From Marinobacter sp. C7 (GTDB taxonomy: Bacteria > Pseudomonadota > Gammaproteobacteria > Pseudomonadales > Oleiphilaceae), in NCBI RefSeq assembly GCF_022343555.1, contig NZ_JAKQZH010000006.1, positions 86,256-150,255 of the forward strand: 64,000 nt of DNA, given 5' to 3'. The position numbers and the translations under genes are program-made. Below the pieces are notes generated by a model. It ran no database searches and was not told where the DNA came from. It saw nothing but the letters and a program-made list of their open reading frames with translations. Below, piece by piece: positions 46,836 to 54,904 of the stretch (position 1 is its first letter; each line of letters begins with the position of its first letter).

Positions 46836-47123
46836 TCAGCGTTCCAGCCCCAGGCCAATGCCACCGCTCATGTCCGGTCCCAGCCTCTCGGGCTTGCCGG
46901 TATCCTTGATGTAGCTGTTGTACCCGGCCTCGGCCTTGCGGCCATCCAGCACCGGCAGCTCGGGCGGTTCCTGCCCGGGCGGCACGTACTTCTGGGCGGC
47001 AATCATCTGCCGGACGGAGTTGCCGAACTGGTCCTCCGAACTGGGTGACGCGCACCCTGCCAGAAGCAATCCCGCGGCCAGTGCTGTGATTGCTGTTTTG
47101 ATTGTGCGGTTGTATGCATCCAT
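46836..47123 (-). CDS. small Tad-locus lipoprotein
   Basis: A 95-residue protein starting MDAYNRTIKT (SD AGGTGG), with lipoprotein signal ALAAGLLLAGC and Cys at about 24. The mature part is short and Pro/Gly-rich (VPPGQEPPELPVLDGRKAEAGYNSYIKD). Its slot between rcpA and tadG suggests a small outer-membrane partner of the secretin, in the place RcpB or a TadD-like pilotin takes elsewhere, but I recognise no family. Confidence 0.7.
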   Translation of the reverse strand: MDAYNRTIKTAITALAAGLLLAGCASPSSEDQFGNSVRQMIAAQKYVPPGQEPPELPVLDGRKAEAGYNSYIKDTGKPERLGPDMSGGIGLGLER

Positions 47124-47133
47124 AACGTCCACC

Positions 47134-48624
47134 TCAGAGTTCGTGACCGAATTGTCCTTTGACACTGCCTTGCTGTACCGGTGCTGCTTCCGAACCCGGC
47201 TTCCGCCTGCCTTCCATGTAACCCAGGAGGTAGAACTCCAGATCCGAAGGCTCCACAAAGTAGTCCGTGGGCAGGCTGAATTGCTTGCGGTCCACCGGTT
47301 TCGCAAAGTGCGGCGTCACCAGGATGACCAGCTCGGTCTTTCCTTTCACGAATTCCTGGCTACGGAACAGATTGCCCAGGATTGGCAGGTCGCCCAGCCC
47401 CGGGAACTTGTTTACCCGCTCCCTAAGGTTTTCGTTGATCAGACCCGCAACCCCGATGGTCTGACCGTTCGCCAGTTCAACCGTCGAGGAAGCACTGCGA
47501 CTGGTCAGCGCATTGATGAAGAAGGTCGCGGCGGTGTCAGGAACATCCAGCACGATGGAGTTCTGGTTGCTGAGTTCACTGACCTTGATGTTCAGTTTGA
47601 GACTGATCATTCCGGAATCCAGCACGGTGGGAAGGAAGCCTAGACTGATACCGAATTCCTTGAACTCGATCTTGATGCCGTTGTCCTGACCACTACCCAC
47701 AGGAATCGGGAACTCACCACCAGCATGGAAGGTCGCCTCCTGGCCAGTCAGGGTGGTGAGGGTCGGCTCGGCCAGTACCTTGGCCAGATTGTTTTCCTGG
47801 GCGGCATCAATGACCAGGTCAAAAAGGGTGTCGCCATCCAGGAAGCTGGCAAACAGGCCAGTGCTCTCGAAAGTCAGCGGTTCCCGGAGAATCTGGGTAG
47901 CCGGCGGACCTATGGGGCTCAAGGTATTGGTACCACCGCCCGGTATCGAAGCCGCAGGGGCCAGAGCGGTACCGTTATTGCCAGCACCGATGGTCAGCAG
48001 TGAGTTGGCATTCATGGCCTCGAACTTGGCACCGATGCGCTTGAGGAAATCCCTGGAGACCTCGGCCACCTGCACCTCCAGCATCACCTGCTGGGCACCG
48101 CCCACCTGCATCATGTTGAGGACCTTGCTGTCCTCCCCACCCTGGAAGCTCCGGGCCAGATCAAGCGCGGCGGCCATCCGGGAGGCGCTGCCCACCTCGC
48201 CACTGAGAATGATCGCATCCTGGGATGAGCGGACCTCGATCTCCTCGCCCGGCAGCACCTGGTGAAGCTTGGCCTTAAGGCCCTCAAGGTCGTGAGTCAC
48301 GTCAATGCCCACCGCGGCGACAACCTGGTTGCTGTTATCCCACAGCGTCACGTTGGTGGAGCCGAGCTGTTTGCCCACCACATAAAGCTGACGGGACCTC
48401 AGGATGAGGATATCGGCAATGTCAGGATTACCGACCGAGATCTTCGCAACCGGCTGTTCGAGGTAGAGGATTTGGGACTGGTTCAGCGCCACCTCCACCA
48501 CTTGCCGGTCCATACCGCTTGCCAGCATCACCTGCGCCTTCACGCCGAGCGGGATTGCGGACAAGAACAGGAACAGCCCGATCAGGCATCCCTGCAGTGA
48601 CAGTTTCTTCGTCATTGTTGTCAT
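47134..48624 (-). CDS. rcpA: Tad pilus outer-membrane secretin RcpA (CpaC)
   Basis: A 496-residue secretin subunit: Sec signal peptide (about 1-30), N-terminal pilus/BON-like domain (QVVEVALNQSQILYLEQPVAKISVGNPDIADI) and the C-terminal secretin beta-domain (about 250-440: TGQEATFHAGGEFPIPV; TSRSASSTVELANGQTIGVAGL; VNKFPGLGDLPILGNLFRS). ATG at 48624 has GGGAGAG seven bases upstream. It forms the outer-membrane pore for the Flp pilus. Confidence 0.93.
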   Translation of the reverse strand: MTTMTKKLSLQGCLIGLFLFLSAIPLGVKAQVMLASGMDRQVVEVALNQSQILYLEQPVAKISVGNPDIADILILRSRQLYVVGKQLGSTNVTLWDNSNQVVAAVGIDVTHDLEGLKAKLHQVLPGEEIEVRSSQDAIILSGEVGSASRMAAALDLARSFQGGEDSKVLNMMQVGGAQQVMLEVQVAEVSRDFLKRIGAKFEAMNANSLLTIGAGNNGTALAPAASIPGGGTNTLSPIGPPATQILREPLTFESTGLFASFLDGDTLFDLVIDAAQENNLAKVLAEPTLTTLTGQEATFHAGGEFPIPVGSGQDNGIKIEFKEFGISLGFLPTVLDSGMISLKLNIKVSELSNQNSIVLDVPDTAATFFINALTSRSASSTVELANGQTIGVAGLINENLRERVNKFPGLGDLPILGNLFRSQEFVKGKTELVILVTPHFAKPVDRKQFSLPTDYFVEPSDLEFYLLGYMEGRRKPGSEAAPVQQGSVKGQFGHEL

Positions 48625-48694
48625 GGTCACTCTCTCCCTGGGTTACTTCTTTAGCGGCTGCCAACCCCCGGCAACCGCGACATCAAATTCCGCC

Positions 48695-49498
48695 CTACAT
48701 GGATACCTTCGAGGTGCTGACATCGGTCCCACGGATGATGGTTACGCGAGAACTGGTCACCACAACCCGGCGTGGCGCGGGTTTCGGGGCCGGCTTGACC
48801 TCCGCCACCACCTCTTCCTTGACCGGCTCTGGCGCCGGGCGCAGGCTGTCATCCAGCGGGTTGCGCAAGGCGAGCTGAATCATGCCCTCCTGGGTGGCTT
48901 TCACCAGTTCTTCAGCTTCATCCGAGGTCAATTCGAGCGTGACCGCCCGAACGATGACCGGCTTGTCCTTTTCCGGCGAGGCGGTCTGGTCCACTGCCAG
49001 AACCTTCACGTTCTCCAGCAGGGTCCTTGATTCGTAGCGGTAGCTACCGTTTTTCTTCGCGGCGACAATATCCACCCGGTTACCGGGCATCAGGAACCCG
49101 GCAACGCCGATCACGTCGTTTACCCGAACTGTCACAGCTCGCTTGTTTGGCGCGATCACCGCAGACAGGGCGCTGCCACCGCCAAAGGCGGCCACCTTTT
49201 CCTCGAGAATCATTTCACCCGGATAAATAGTCGTTGTAGCCACTTGCCCTTCAATCTCCTCGACTTCCGTCAAAGCGCTGGACGGAACCATGGATTTCGG
49301 AATAGTGGCGATTTTAAGGTCGCTGGGCTCCACCTTCTTGCCGAAGGGGATCTGCAGGGCCGCTACGACCACGGGAACACCGTCCTCCGTAGCTGGGGCC
49401 GCAAATCGGTCAAGCGCCCAGCCCCTGGCGAGGTAAGCAGCGCCGAGCCCCATCACAAGGGCAAAAGAAAGCATCAGAATGGTTCTTGACTTGAACAT
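48695..49498 (-). CDS. rcpC: Flp pilus assembly protein RcpC (CpaB)
   Basis: A 267-residue protein with an N-terminal TM (MLSFALVMGLGAAYLARGWAL), an SAF/beta-clip domain (about 40-105: VVAALQIPFGKKVEPSDLKIATIP) and a RcpC/CpaB domain (VRVNDVIGVAGFLMPGNRVDIV). The tail is rich in Pro, Lys and Val (about 220-250). Start MFKSRTI is chosen; the frame is open further up into the AAA+ gene. Confidence 0.9.
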   Translation of the reverse strand: MFKSRTILMLSFALVMGLGAAYLARGWALDRFAAPATEDGVPVVVAALQIPFGKKVEPSDLKIATIPKSMVPSSALTEVEEIEGQVATTTIYPGEMILEEKVAAFGGGSALSAVIAPNKRAVTVRVNDVIGVAGFLMPGNRVDIVAAKKNGSYRYESRTLLENVKVLAVDQTASPEKDKPVIVRAVTLELTSDEAEELVKATQEGMIQLALRNPLDDSLRPAPEPVKEEVVAEVKPAPKPAPRRVVVTSSRVTIIRGTDVSTSKVSM

Positions 49499-49503
49499 AG
49501 CGG

Positions 49504-50826
49504 TCACCCCACGTTTTCCAGCTGCACGAAGTAGTTTTGCCAGGCCCACCGAATGGATTCGGTAGTCAGCCTGGCCGGTAACCCGCGGTACCGGCAGTAG
49601 TCACTGACCAGACCGAGCAGGTCCCGGGGATGACAGGGCAACAGGACATTGCCCTGGGTCGGGTAGAGCTCTGTCATCATGTACCGGGTTGCGTCGGGAT
49701 CGTCCTCGATCCCCATGGTCTGGCAGACCTGTTTCCAGAGTCGTAGAAACGGCTCCGGCTCCAGGGTTTTGAATCCGATCTTGTGACCGATGCGGCGCAG
49801 GAACGCCTCATCGGCGAGATCCAGCGGATTAAGGTTGGTGGAGAAGATCAGCAGCATGTCGAAAGGAACGGCAAAATGCTGCCCCGCGCGCAGGTTGAGG
49901 AAATCCCGCTTTTCCTCCATGGGTACAATCCAGCGGTTGAGCAGGTCCACATGGGATACCCGCTGCCGGCCCAGGTCGTCGATCAACAACATGCCGTTAC
50001 TCGCCTTGAGCTGCAGTGGCGCCTGGTACTGCTTGCGTTGCTCGTCGAATTTGAGGTCCAGCATATCCAGGGTGAGCTCACCACCCGTGGTCACTTCCGG
50101 GCGGTAGCAAAGGACATAACGGGGATCGTGACCGTTGCCCAAATGCACGGGATCCTGCTCCTCGCCATGGACCGGGTGGTGGAATTCCGGGTCAAACAGA
50201 CTGATCACCGTGTCGCCCACCAGAATCGAGTAGGGAACATAAACCGGGCCGGCCAGGAGCCTGACCAGTTGGCGGGTAATGTAGCTCTTGCCGCTGCCAG
50301 CAGGACCATAAATGAACATGGCGCGGCCGGAGTGCACCGCAGGCCCCAGTTGAGCCAGCAGGCTTTCCTCAATCACAGTGTCCCGGAAAAGGCGATGGAT
50401 ATCATCTTCCGTAACCACGCATTTTGAGACTGATTGTCGCCGAACAATTTGCGAGTAGGCTTCGAGAGTGACAGGTGCCGGGCCGGCGTACCCGTCACGG
50501 GACAACGCTTCCAGAGCGGCAGCACGGCCACGGTCTGTCAGCGCGTAGCGTACGCCACCTTCCGAGAAATCGGCGCCCCTGCTCTCAACCTTTGCCTCCT
50601 GGCGCAGGTGCGCAATCACCGGTTCCAGAATAGCGCCAGGCAGGGAAATATTCCGGGCCAGTTGCTGGAGTGTCTGGTTGCTTGCAAGGCTAAGATGTTT
50701 GATCAGCAGGTCAGCGACAAAGAAATGGTCAAGACCGGTGTCCTGAAGGCTGTGGGGGCGGCCAACGTCATTACTGGCTTTCGGATGCGTATCCCTGTAA
50801 TCGGTTAACAAGAGTTCGGCGTCCAT
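49504..50826 (-). CDS. winged-helix/AAA+ ATPase of unknown role inside the tad operon
   Basis: A 440-residue protein from MDAELLL (AAGGAG six bases upstream). Residues about 35-110 look like a winged helix (LIKHLSLASNQTLQQLARNISLP, then YALTDRGRAAALEAL). The rest is AAA+-like: Walker A IYGPAGSGKSY near 175, Walker B LLIDDLG near 285, sensor IFSTNLNP near 328, and an Arg pair in EAFLRRIGHKI. It lies between tadV and rcpC, yet is none of the standard tad genes (flp, tadV, rcpCAB, tadZABCDEFG). Possible roles are assembly, regulation or a protein-handling ATPase; no function is assigned. Confidence 0.8.
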   Translation of the reverse strand: MDAELLLTDYRDTHPKASNDVGRPHSLQDTGLDHFFVADLLIKHLSLASNQTLQQLARNISLPGAILEPVIAHLRQEAKVESRGADFSEGGVRYALTDRGRAAALEALSRDGYAGPAPVTLEAYSQIVRRQSVSKCVVTEDDIHRLFRDTVIEESLLAQLGPAVHSGRAMFIYGPAGSGKSYITRQLVRLLAGPVYVPYSILVGDTVISLFDPEFHHPVHGEEQDPVHLGNGHDPRYVLCYRPEVTTGGELTLDMLDLKFDEQRKQYQAPLQLKASNGMLLIDDLGRQRVSHVDLLNRWIVPMEEKRDFLNLRAGQHFAVPFDMLLIFSTNLNPLDLADEAFLRRIGHKIGFKTLEPEPFLRLWKQVCQTMGIEDDPDATRYMMTELYPTQGNVLLPCHPRDLLGLVSDYCRYRGLPARLTTESIRWAWQNYFVQLENVG

Positions 50827-50859
50827 TGCTTGCTCCTTCACTTCCGTTGATTTTCCCGC

Positions 50860-51378
50860 CTAAAGAAGAACCGACAGGGCTGTTCCGCAGGCTATCGCTG
50901 GTGCATAAGGCAGCCGTAGCCCGGCAGCCTCGCCCTTCGCAGGGGCGATGTAAGTCGGTTGCAAATAGGCAAGAGATACAAACATTGACCAATACCGGCG
51001 GGCCATCTCAAACAGCCCTCCCTTCCAGGTAATAAACGCCAGGGCAAAAACTCCGCCGACAAGCAAAGTCATCACAGCGCTCAAAAACACGGCATACGGC
51101 CCGATCAAAGCACCAACAGCGGCGAGCAACTTGACGTCTCCCGCTCCAAGTGCTGCAAAAAAATACAGTGGCAAGAAACAGAACAAGCCGACCAGCAAAC
51201 CCGAAAGCGCAAACCCGGCTCCTTGCCACTGCGCACCGAGACTGTGCAGAGTGATTCCCAGCACTATCATTGAAAACGTGAGAACATTCGGGATCCTGCG
51301 GCTTGAAAAGTCGAAGTAGACTGCAGCAAGCAGTCCGAAAAGGAGTGTCGTCGCTATCCCTAGGCTGGTGGAATCCAT
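50860..51378 (-). CDS. tadV: Tad prepilin peptidase TadV (CpaA)
   Basis: A 172-residue polytopic aspartyl protease of the GxGD class with active-site motif GAGDVKLLAA and an earlier Asp in YFDFSSRRIPN. It removes leader peptides from Flp and the TadE-like pseudopilins. It lacks the methyltransferase part of large PilD-type enzymes, as usual for TadV. Start MDSTSLG has GGAGG five bases upstream. Confidence 0.92.
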   Translation of the reverse strand: MDSTSLGIATTLLFGLLAAVYFDFSSRRIPNVLTFSMIVLGITLHSLGAQWQGAGFALSGLLVGLFCFLPLYFFAALGAGDVKLLAAVGALIGPYAVFLSAVMTLLVGGVFALAFITWKGGLFEMARRYWSMFVSLAYLQPTYIAPAKGEAAGLRLPYAPAIACGTALSVLL

Positions 51379-51456
51379 CGCATCCTCCGACAAACCTGTT
51401 TGAGGGACCAGGAGAGGGGAACATGTCGCCCTCCCCTGGTATACGTCGCGTGTTGG

Positions 51457-51642
51457 TTATGCCGCCGGCGGAACAATGATATCGGCAATGCTGTCAATCA
51501 CGGTCGCAATGTTTCCGCCCAGAAGCTGAAACGCGGCAACGGTCCCAAGCACAATCAAAGACCCTGCTACCGCATACTCGGACAGCTCCAAACCCTCTTC
51601 ATCCCGAAGAAACGCAACTACCTTTTCCTTGAAGTTTTTCAT
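51457..51642 (-). CDS. flp: Flp pilin (major Tad pilus subunit)
   Basis: A 61-residue prepilin: basic leader (MKNFKEKVVAFLRDEEG), cleavage expected after Gly17, then LELSEYAVAGSLIVLGTVAAF. The Flp signature G/x4-E-Y is exact. A short hydrophobic helix forms the pilus core and the mature pilin has 44 residues. SD CAGGAG supports the start. First gene of the tad operon; the 158 bases upstream hold its promoter region and a six-base inverted repeat (ACAGCG/CGCTGT, 51684-51706). Confidence 0.93.
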   Translation of the reverse strand: MKNFKEKVVAFLRDEEGLELSEYAVAGSLIVLGTVAAFQLLGGNIATVIDSIADIIVPPAA

Positions 51643-51800
51643 CTCGTAACTCCTGCAGTCGTTAGACATACTTCCTTGAAGGCACAGCGACATATCCGTG
51701 CGCTGTAGTTTCAGGATAAGAAGTTATTCAGAAGTGGGTTAGGAGTATTCCGGCGAAAGAATAGGAGGATTTTGCAAAAGGAGAATCTTGCAGAGCGCGA

Positions 51801-52634
51801 TCAGAGTTCCAGGGACTGGTACAGAGAAAGCTGGGGAGAAGAAGCTGCCTCTTCCCTTGTGGTGCGGCATTTATGCCGATACTGGCTGGGCGTCATACCC
51901 ATATGGCGCTGGAACATCCGGGTGAAGTGGGAGGCATCGTGGAAGCCCACGGCCCAGCAGACATCAATCACCGAGGCGCTGTTATTCTGCAGAAGTTCGG
52001 TTGCCTTATCGATCCGGCGCCGGACGATGTACTCCTGGAAGGTAATGCCGTGGACCCGCTTGAAGGCACGGCTGAGCTGGTAACTGTTGCTCCCGCAGAG
52101 TGCAGCAATGTCCGTCTGCATCAACTTTTCAGACAGGTGCTGTTCAATGAACGCTACGGCGGACTCGACAATCTTGTCCTCACAACGGTGTTTCTTGAAG
52201 CGTGCATCATCGGGGAGGGGCTGGGACTTGATAATGGTGGCCCGCTCGGAACGGTCCTTGGGGTTCCCCACCAACTTTTCCAGCCTGCTCAGCGCTTCCA
52301 GAACGCTGTCCGACTGGACGGGCTTGACGAAATAATCCCAGACACGGCTACGCAGCGCCCATACGGCGAGAGCCTCCGAGTGATGCTGGGTAAACATCAG
52401 CACCGGCACCGACGGGAACTCCTGCTTGGCCTCGCTCAGCAAGGACAGGCTGGAAATATCCGGAAAATCGAACTCAAAGCAGCAGATAACCCGGTCATGA
52501 GCGGCATACACTGACGCCAGATCATCCTTCGCTGAAACCCTGACCACTGGAAAGTGCCGGTCAATTACCCTGGCGACTTCCGGATCCGCACCGTACTGGG
52601 TGGCATCCACCAGTACGACGGTAGCTCTCTCCAT
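51801..52634 (-). CDS. AraC-family regulator with receiver-like N-terminal domain
   Basis: A 277-residue protein. Residues 1-125 look like a response-regulator receiver fold: VVLVDATQYG strand, CCFEFDFPD where a phosphoacceptor Asp would lie, PVLMFTQ, and the KP of YFVKPVQ. Residues 165-265 are an AraC HTH pair (TDIAALCGSNSYQLSRAFKR; VIDVCWAVGFHDASHFTRMF). It is upstream of, and in line with, the tad operon, so control of pilus expression is a natural guess. No histidine kinase gene is near. Confidence 0.82.
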   Translation of the reverse strand: MERATVVLVDATQYGADPEVARVIDRHFPVVRVSAKDDLASVYAAHDRVICCFEFDFPDISSLSLLSEAKQEFPSVPVLMFTQHHSEALAVWALRSRVWDYFVKPVQSDSVLEALSRLEKLVGNPKDRSERATIIKSQPLPDDARFKKHRCEDKIVESAVAFIEQHLSEKLMQTDIAALCGSNSYQLSRAFKRVHGITFQEYIVRRRIDKATELLQNNSASVIDVCWAVGFHDASHFTRMFQRHMGMTPSQYRHKCRTTREEAASSPQLSLYQSLEL

Positions 52635-52690
52635 TTGCCCAATCCCCTTTTTGTGGATTTTCGGGATGCCAGATCCATCTGGACCTGCTC

Positions 52691-52716
52691 AAATTAACAT
52701 GTATTTTTGTTAATTT
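52691..52716. repeat. inverted repeat AAATTAAC-N10-GTTAATTT upstream of the AraC-type gene
   Basis: Eight-base perfect arms in a strongly A/T-rich stretch, 57 bases upstream of the regulator start. Candidate operator or promoter-associated element. The rest of the 278-base gap 52635-52912 holds nothing else except the liv terminator. Confidence 0.4.
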
Positions 52717-52850
52717 TCTTGCGGGGCAACTAAAACTAATAGGAAAGCGAACCAAATACGTCAAGAAAGCCAACGGGCCATTTTGCAGAATTTTACAATT
52801 CAGAAAAGAATGAAATGTCCCGAAACAAAAGGCAGGAATACGTGTTAAGA

Positions 52851-52896
52851 GGAAAAAATTGGGGTCAGATGAGAAGCAGACTTCTCATCTGACCCC
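52851..52896 (-). terminator. intrinsic terminator of the liv operon (GGGGTCAGATGA palindrome)
   Basis: A perfect 16-bp stem beginning GGGGTCAGATGAGAAG with a four-base loop (52861-52896); on the minus strand it is followed by AATTTTTTCC. It lies 17 bases after the livM stop. Its 12-base outer stem is identical to that of the hairpin behind tadD. Confidence 0.78.
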
Positions 52897-52912
52897 TGCT
52901 TCGTTTCCCGGA

Positions 52913-53908
52913 TCAGCCGAGGTTCTTCTTGATGAACTTCTGGAGCTCCCCCACGATACCGCTACGGAAGGCGAGGACCGTCAGTACAAAGATACCCCCA
53001 AGAATCGGGTCTACCCAGTCACGGAGAGCCCCCTGAGACAGCTGGTACTCGATGTTCACGACGAATGTCGCACCTACCACCGGGCCGAGCAAGGTCCCCA
53101 TACCGCCAACCAACGTCATGAGAATGACCTCGCCCGACATATGCCAGTGAGCGTCATTGAGGGAAGCCAGCTGGAACACCACGGACTTCATCGAGCCGGC
53201 CAGTCCGGCAAGTGCCGCAGAGATAACGAACGCAAGTACCTTGTAACGATCCACGTTATAGCCCAGTGATACCGCACGCGGCTCGTTCTGCTTGATTGCT
53301 TTCAGGATCTGGCCATAGGGGCTGCTGACGATGCGCTGTACCAACAGGTAACAGGCAATGAAGACGACCAGCACGAAGTAGTACATGTTCAGGTTGTCTT
53401 CCAGATTGATCAGGCCAAACAGCTCGCCGCGGGGGATCCCGTGCATACCATCCTCACCGTGGGTGAACTCGGACTGCACGAAGAAGAAGAACACCAGCTG
53501 CGCCAGGGCCAGTGTGACCATGGCAAAGTAGATGCCCTGCCGGCGGATGGACAGCAACGCGAAGGCGACACCAAGCGCCGTTGCGGTCAGGGTACCGGCA
53601 ATGATGCCCATCTCCGTGGTCAACCCCGAGTAGTTGCTCAGCAGGTAACCGGTGGTGTATCCGCCAGTTGCCAGGAAGGCCGCATGGCCAAACGACAACA
53701 GGCCGGTAAACCCGAAAAGCAGGTTGAATGCCACGGCAAAAAGCGCGAAGCAAAGGATCTTCATCAGGAAGACCGGGTAGATCATGAATGGCGCCGCGAG
53801 CAGCAGGAGCAACAGCACGCCATTGAGCATCAACTTCTTACGGTCCTGGGCGGCTTGCTGTTCCACAATGGCCTTGTGAATGTCGGCAGAATTGACTGGC
53901 TGATTCAT
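52913..53908 (-). CDS. livM: branched-chain amino acid-type ABC transporter permease LivM
   Basis: A 331-residue polytopic permease of the LivM family with about nine hydrophobic segments; conserved GFTGLLSFGHAAFLATGGYTTGY and the C-terminal GGMGTLLGPVVGA motif. It starts 2 bases after livH. Final gene of the livGFKHM operon. Confidence 0.9.
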   Translation of the reverse strand: MNQPVNSADIHKAIVEQQAAQDRKKLMLNGVLLLLLLAAPFMIYPVFLMKILCFALFAVAFNLLFGFTGLLSFGHAAFLATGGYTTGYLLSNYSGLTTEMGIIAGTLTATALGVAFALLSIRRQGIYFAMVTLALAQLVFFFFVQSEFTHGEDGMHGIPRGELFGLINLEDNLNMYYFVLVVFIACYLLVQRIVSSPYGQILKAIKQNEPRAVSLGYNVDRYKVLAFVISAALAGLAGSMKSVVFQLASLNDAHWHMSGEVILMTLVGGMGTLLGPVVGATFVVNIEYQLSQGALRDWVDPILGGIFVLTVLAFRSGIVGELQKFIKKNLG

Positions 53909-53910
53909 AT

Positions 53911-54798
53911 TTATGCCTCCTTACCGAACAAGCCACTGGGCCGGAACATCAGTACCAGAACCATGACAAGGAAGATGACTGCCGAAGACGCCGGCGGATA
54001 AAAGGTTTTGGTGAGCCCCTCGATGACCCCCATGAGAATACCGGTGATGATGGCACCGCCGATGGAACCCATGCCGCCGATCACCACGACCGCGAAGACC
54101 ACGATGAGGGTACTGGACCCCATAACCGGAGTGACCGAGTAGATGGGCGCGGCGAGAACGCCCGCAAATGCCGCCAGAGCCACCCCGAAACCGTAGGTGA
54201 GACTGATCAGCAAAGGAACGTTAATGCCAAACCCCTGCATCAGCTGAGAATCCTCGGTTCCGGCTCGCAGATACGAGCCCAGTTTGGTTTTCTCGATCAC
54301 AAACCAGGTGCCGAAGCACACCAACAGGGCCGCAACGATGACCCAGGCCCGATAATAAGGCATGAACATGAAGCCGAGGTTCACGCCGCCCTTGAACATG
54401 TCAGGCATGGTGTAACGCAGCCCGGATACACCGAACCAGTTGATCAGCACACCCTGAATAATCAGGGCCACCCCGAAGGTCAGGAGCAGGCTGTAGATAT
54501 GGTCCTGCCCCGCAATGCGGCGAAGCAGAAAGTATTCGATGACAACACCAAAGACACCGACCACAAGAGGGGCCAGGAAAAGGGCAACCCAGTAGTTGAC
54601 GCCCAGGTAGTCAAACATCAGGACAGTGGTCATGGCGCCCAGCATATACATGGCACCATGGGCAAAATTGATGATCTTCAGCAGGCCGAAGATAACCGCG
54701 AGCCCCAGGCTCAGCAGGGCGTAGAAGGCGCCGTTGATGATTCCGATAAGGAGCTGGCCGGAGAGCACAGCGAGTGGGACGCCGAAAATCATGGACAT
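53911..54798 (-). CDS. livH: branched-chain amino acid-type ABC transporter permease LivH
   Basis: A 295-residue LivH-family permease: INGAFYALLSLGLAVIFGLLKIINFAHGAMYMLGA near the N-terminus and GGMGSIGGAIITGILMG near the C-terminus. It pairs with LivM in the inner membrane. A stable hairpin separates it from the binding-protein gene upstream. Confidence 0.92.
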   Translation of the reverse strand: MSMIFGVPLAVLSGQLLIGIINGAFYALLSLGLAVIFGLLKIINFAHGAMYMLGAMTTVLMFDYLGVNYWVALFLAPLVVGVFGVVIEYFLLRRIAGQDHIYSLLLTFGVALIIQGVLINWFGVSGLRYTMPDMFKGGVNLGFMFMPYYRAWVIVAALLVCFGTWFVIEKTKLGSYLRAGTEDSQLMQGFGINVPLLISLTYGFGVALAAFAGVLAAPIYSVTPVMGSSTLIVVFAVVVIGGMGSIGGAIITGILMGVIEGLTKTFYPPASSAVIFLVMVLVLMFRPSGLFGKEA

Positions 54799-54858
54799 GT
54801 TGCTAACTCCAAAGCAGCACAGACGTTATTGTTGGACTTCTCGTCTCTGCAGGTTTCC

Positions 54859-54888
54859 GGTACTCCCCGCATGATTGCGGGGAGTACC
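54859..54888 (-). other. intercistronic hairpin between binding-protein gene and livH
   Basis: A perfect 12-bp stem, GGTACTCCCCGC / GCGGGGAGTACC, with a six-base loop, 16 bases after the binding-protein stop. No T-tract follows on the minus strand (GGAAACC). Such hairpins commonly stabilise the abundant binding-protein mRNA relative to permease mRNA. Confidence 0.65.
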
Positions 54889-54904
54889 GTTGTTGCAGCT
54901 TTTC

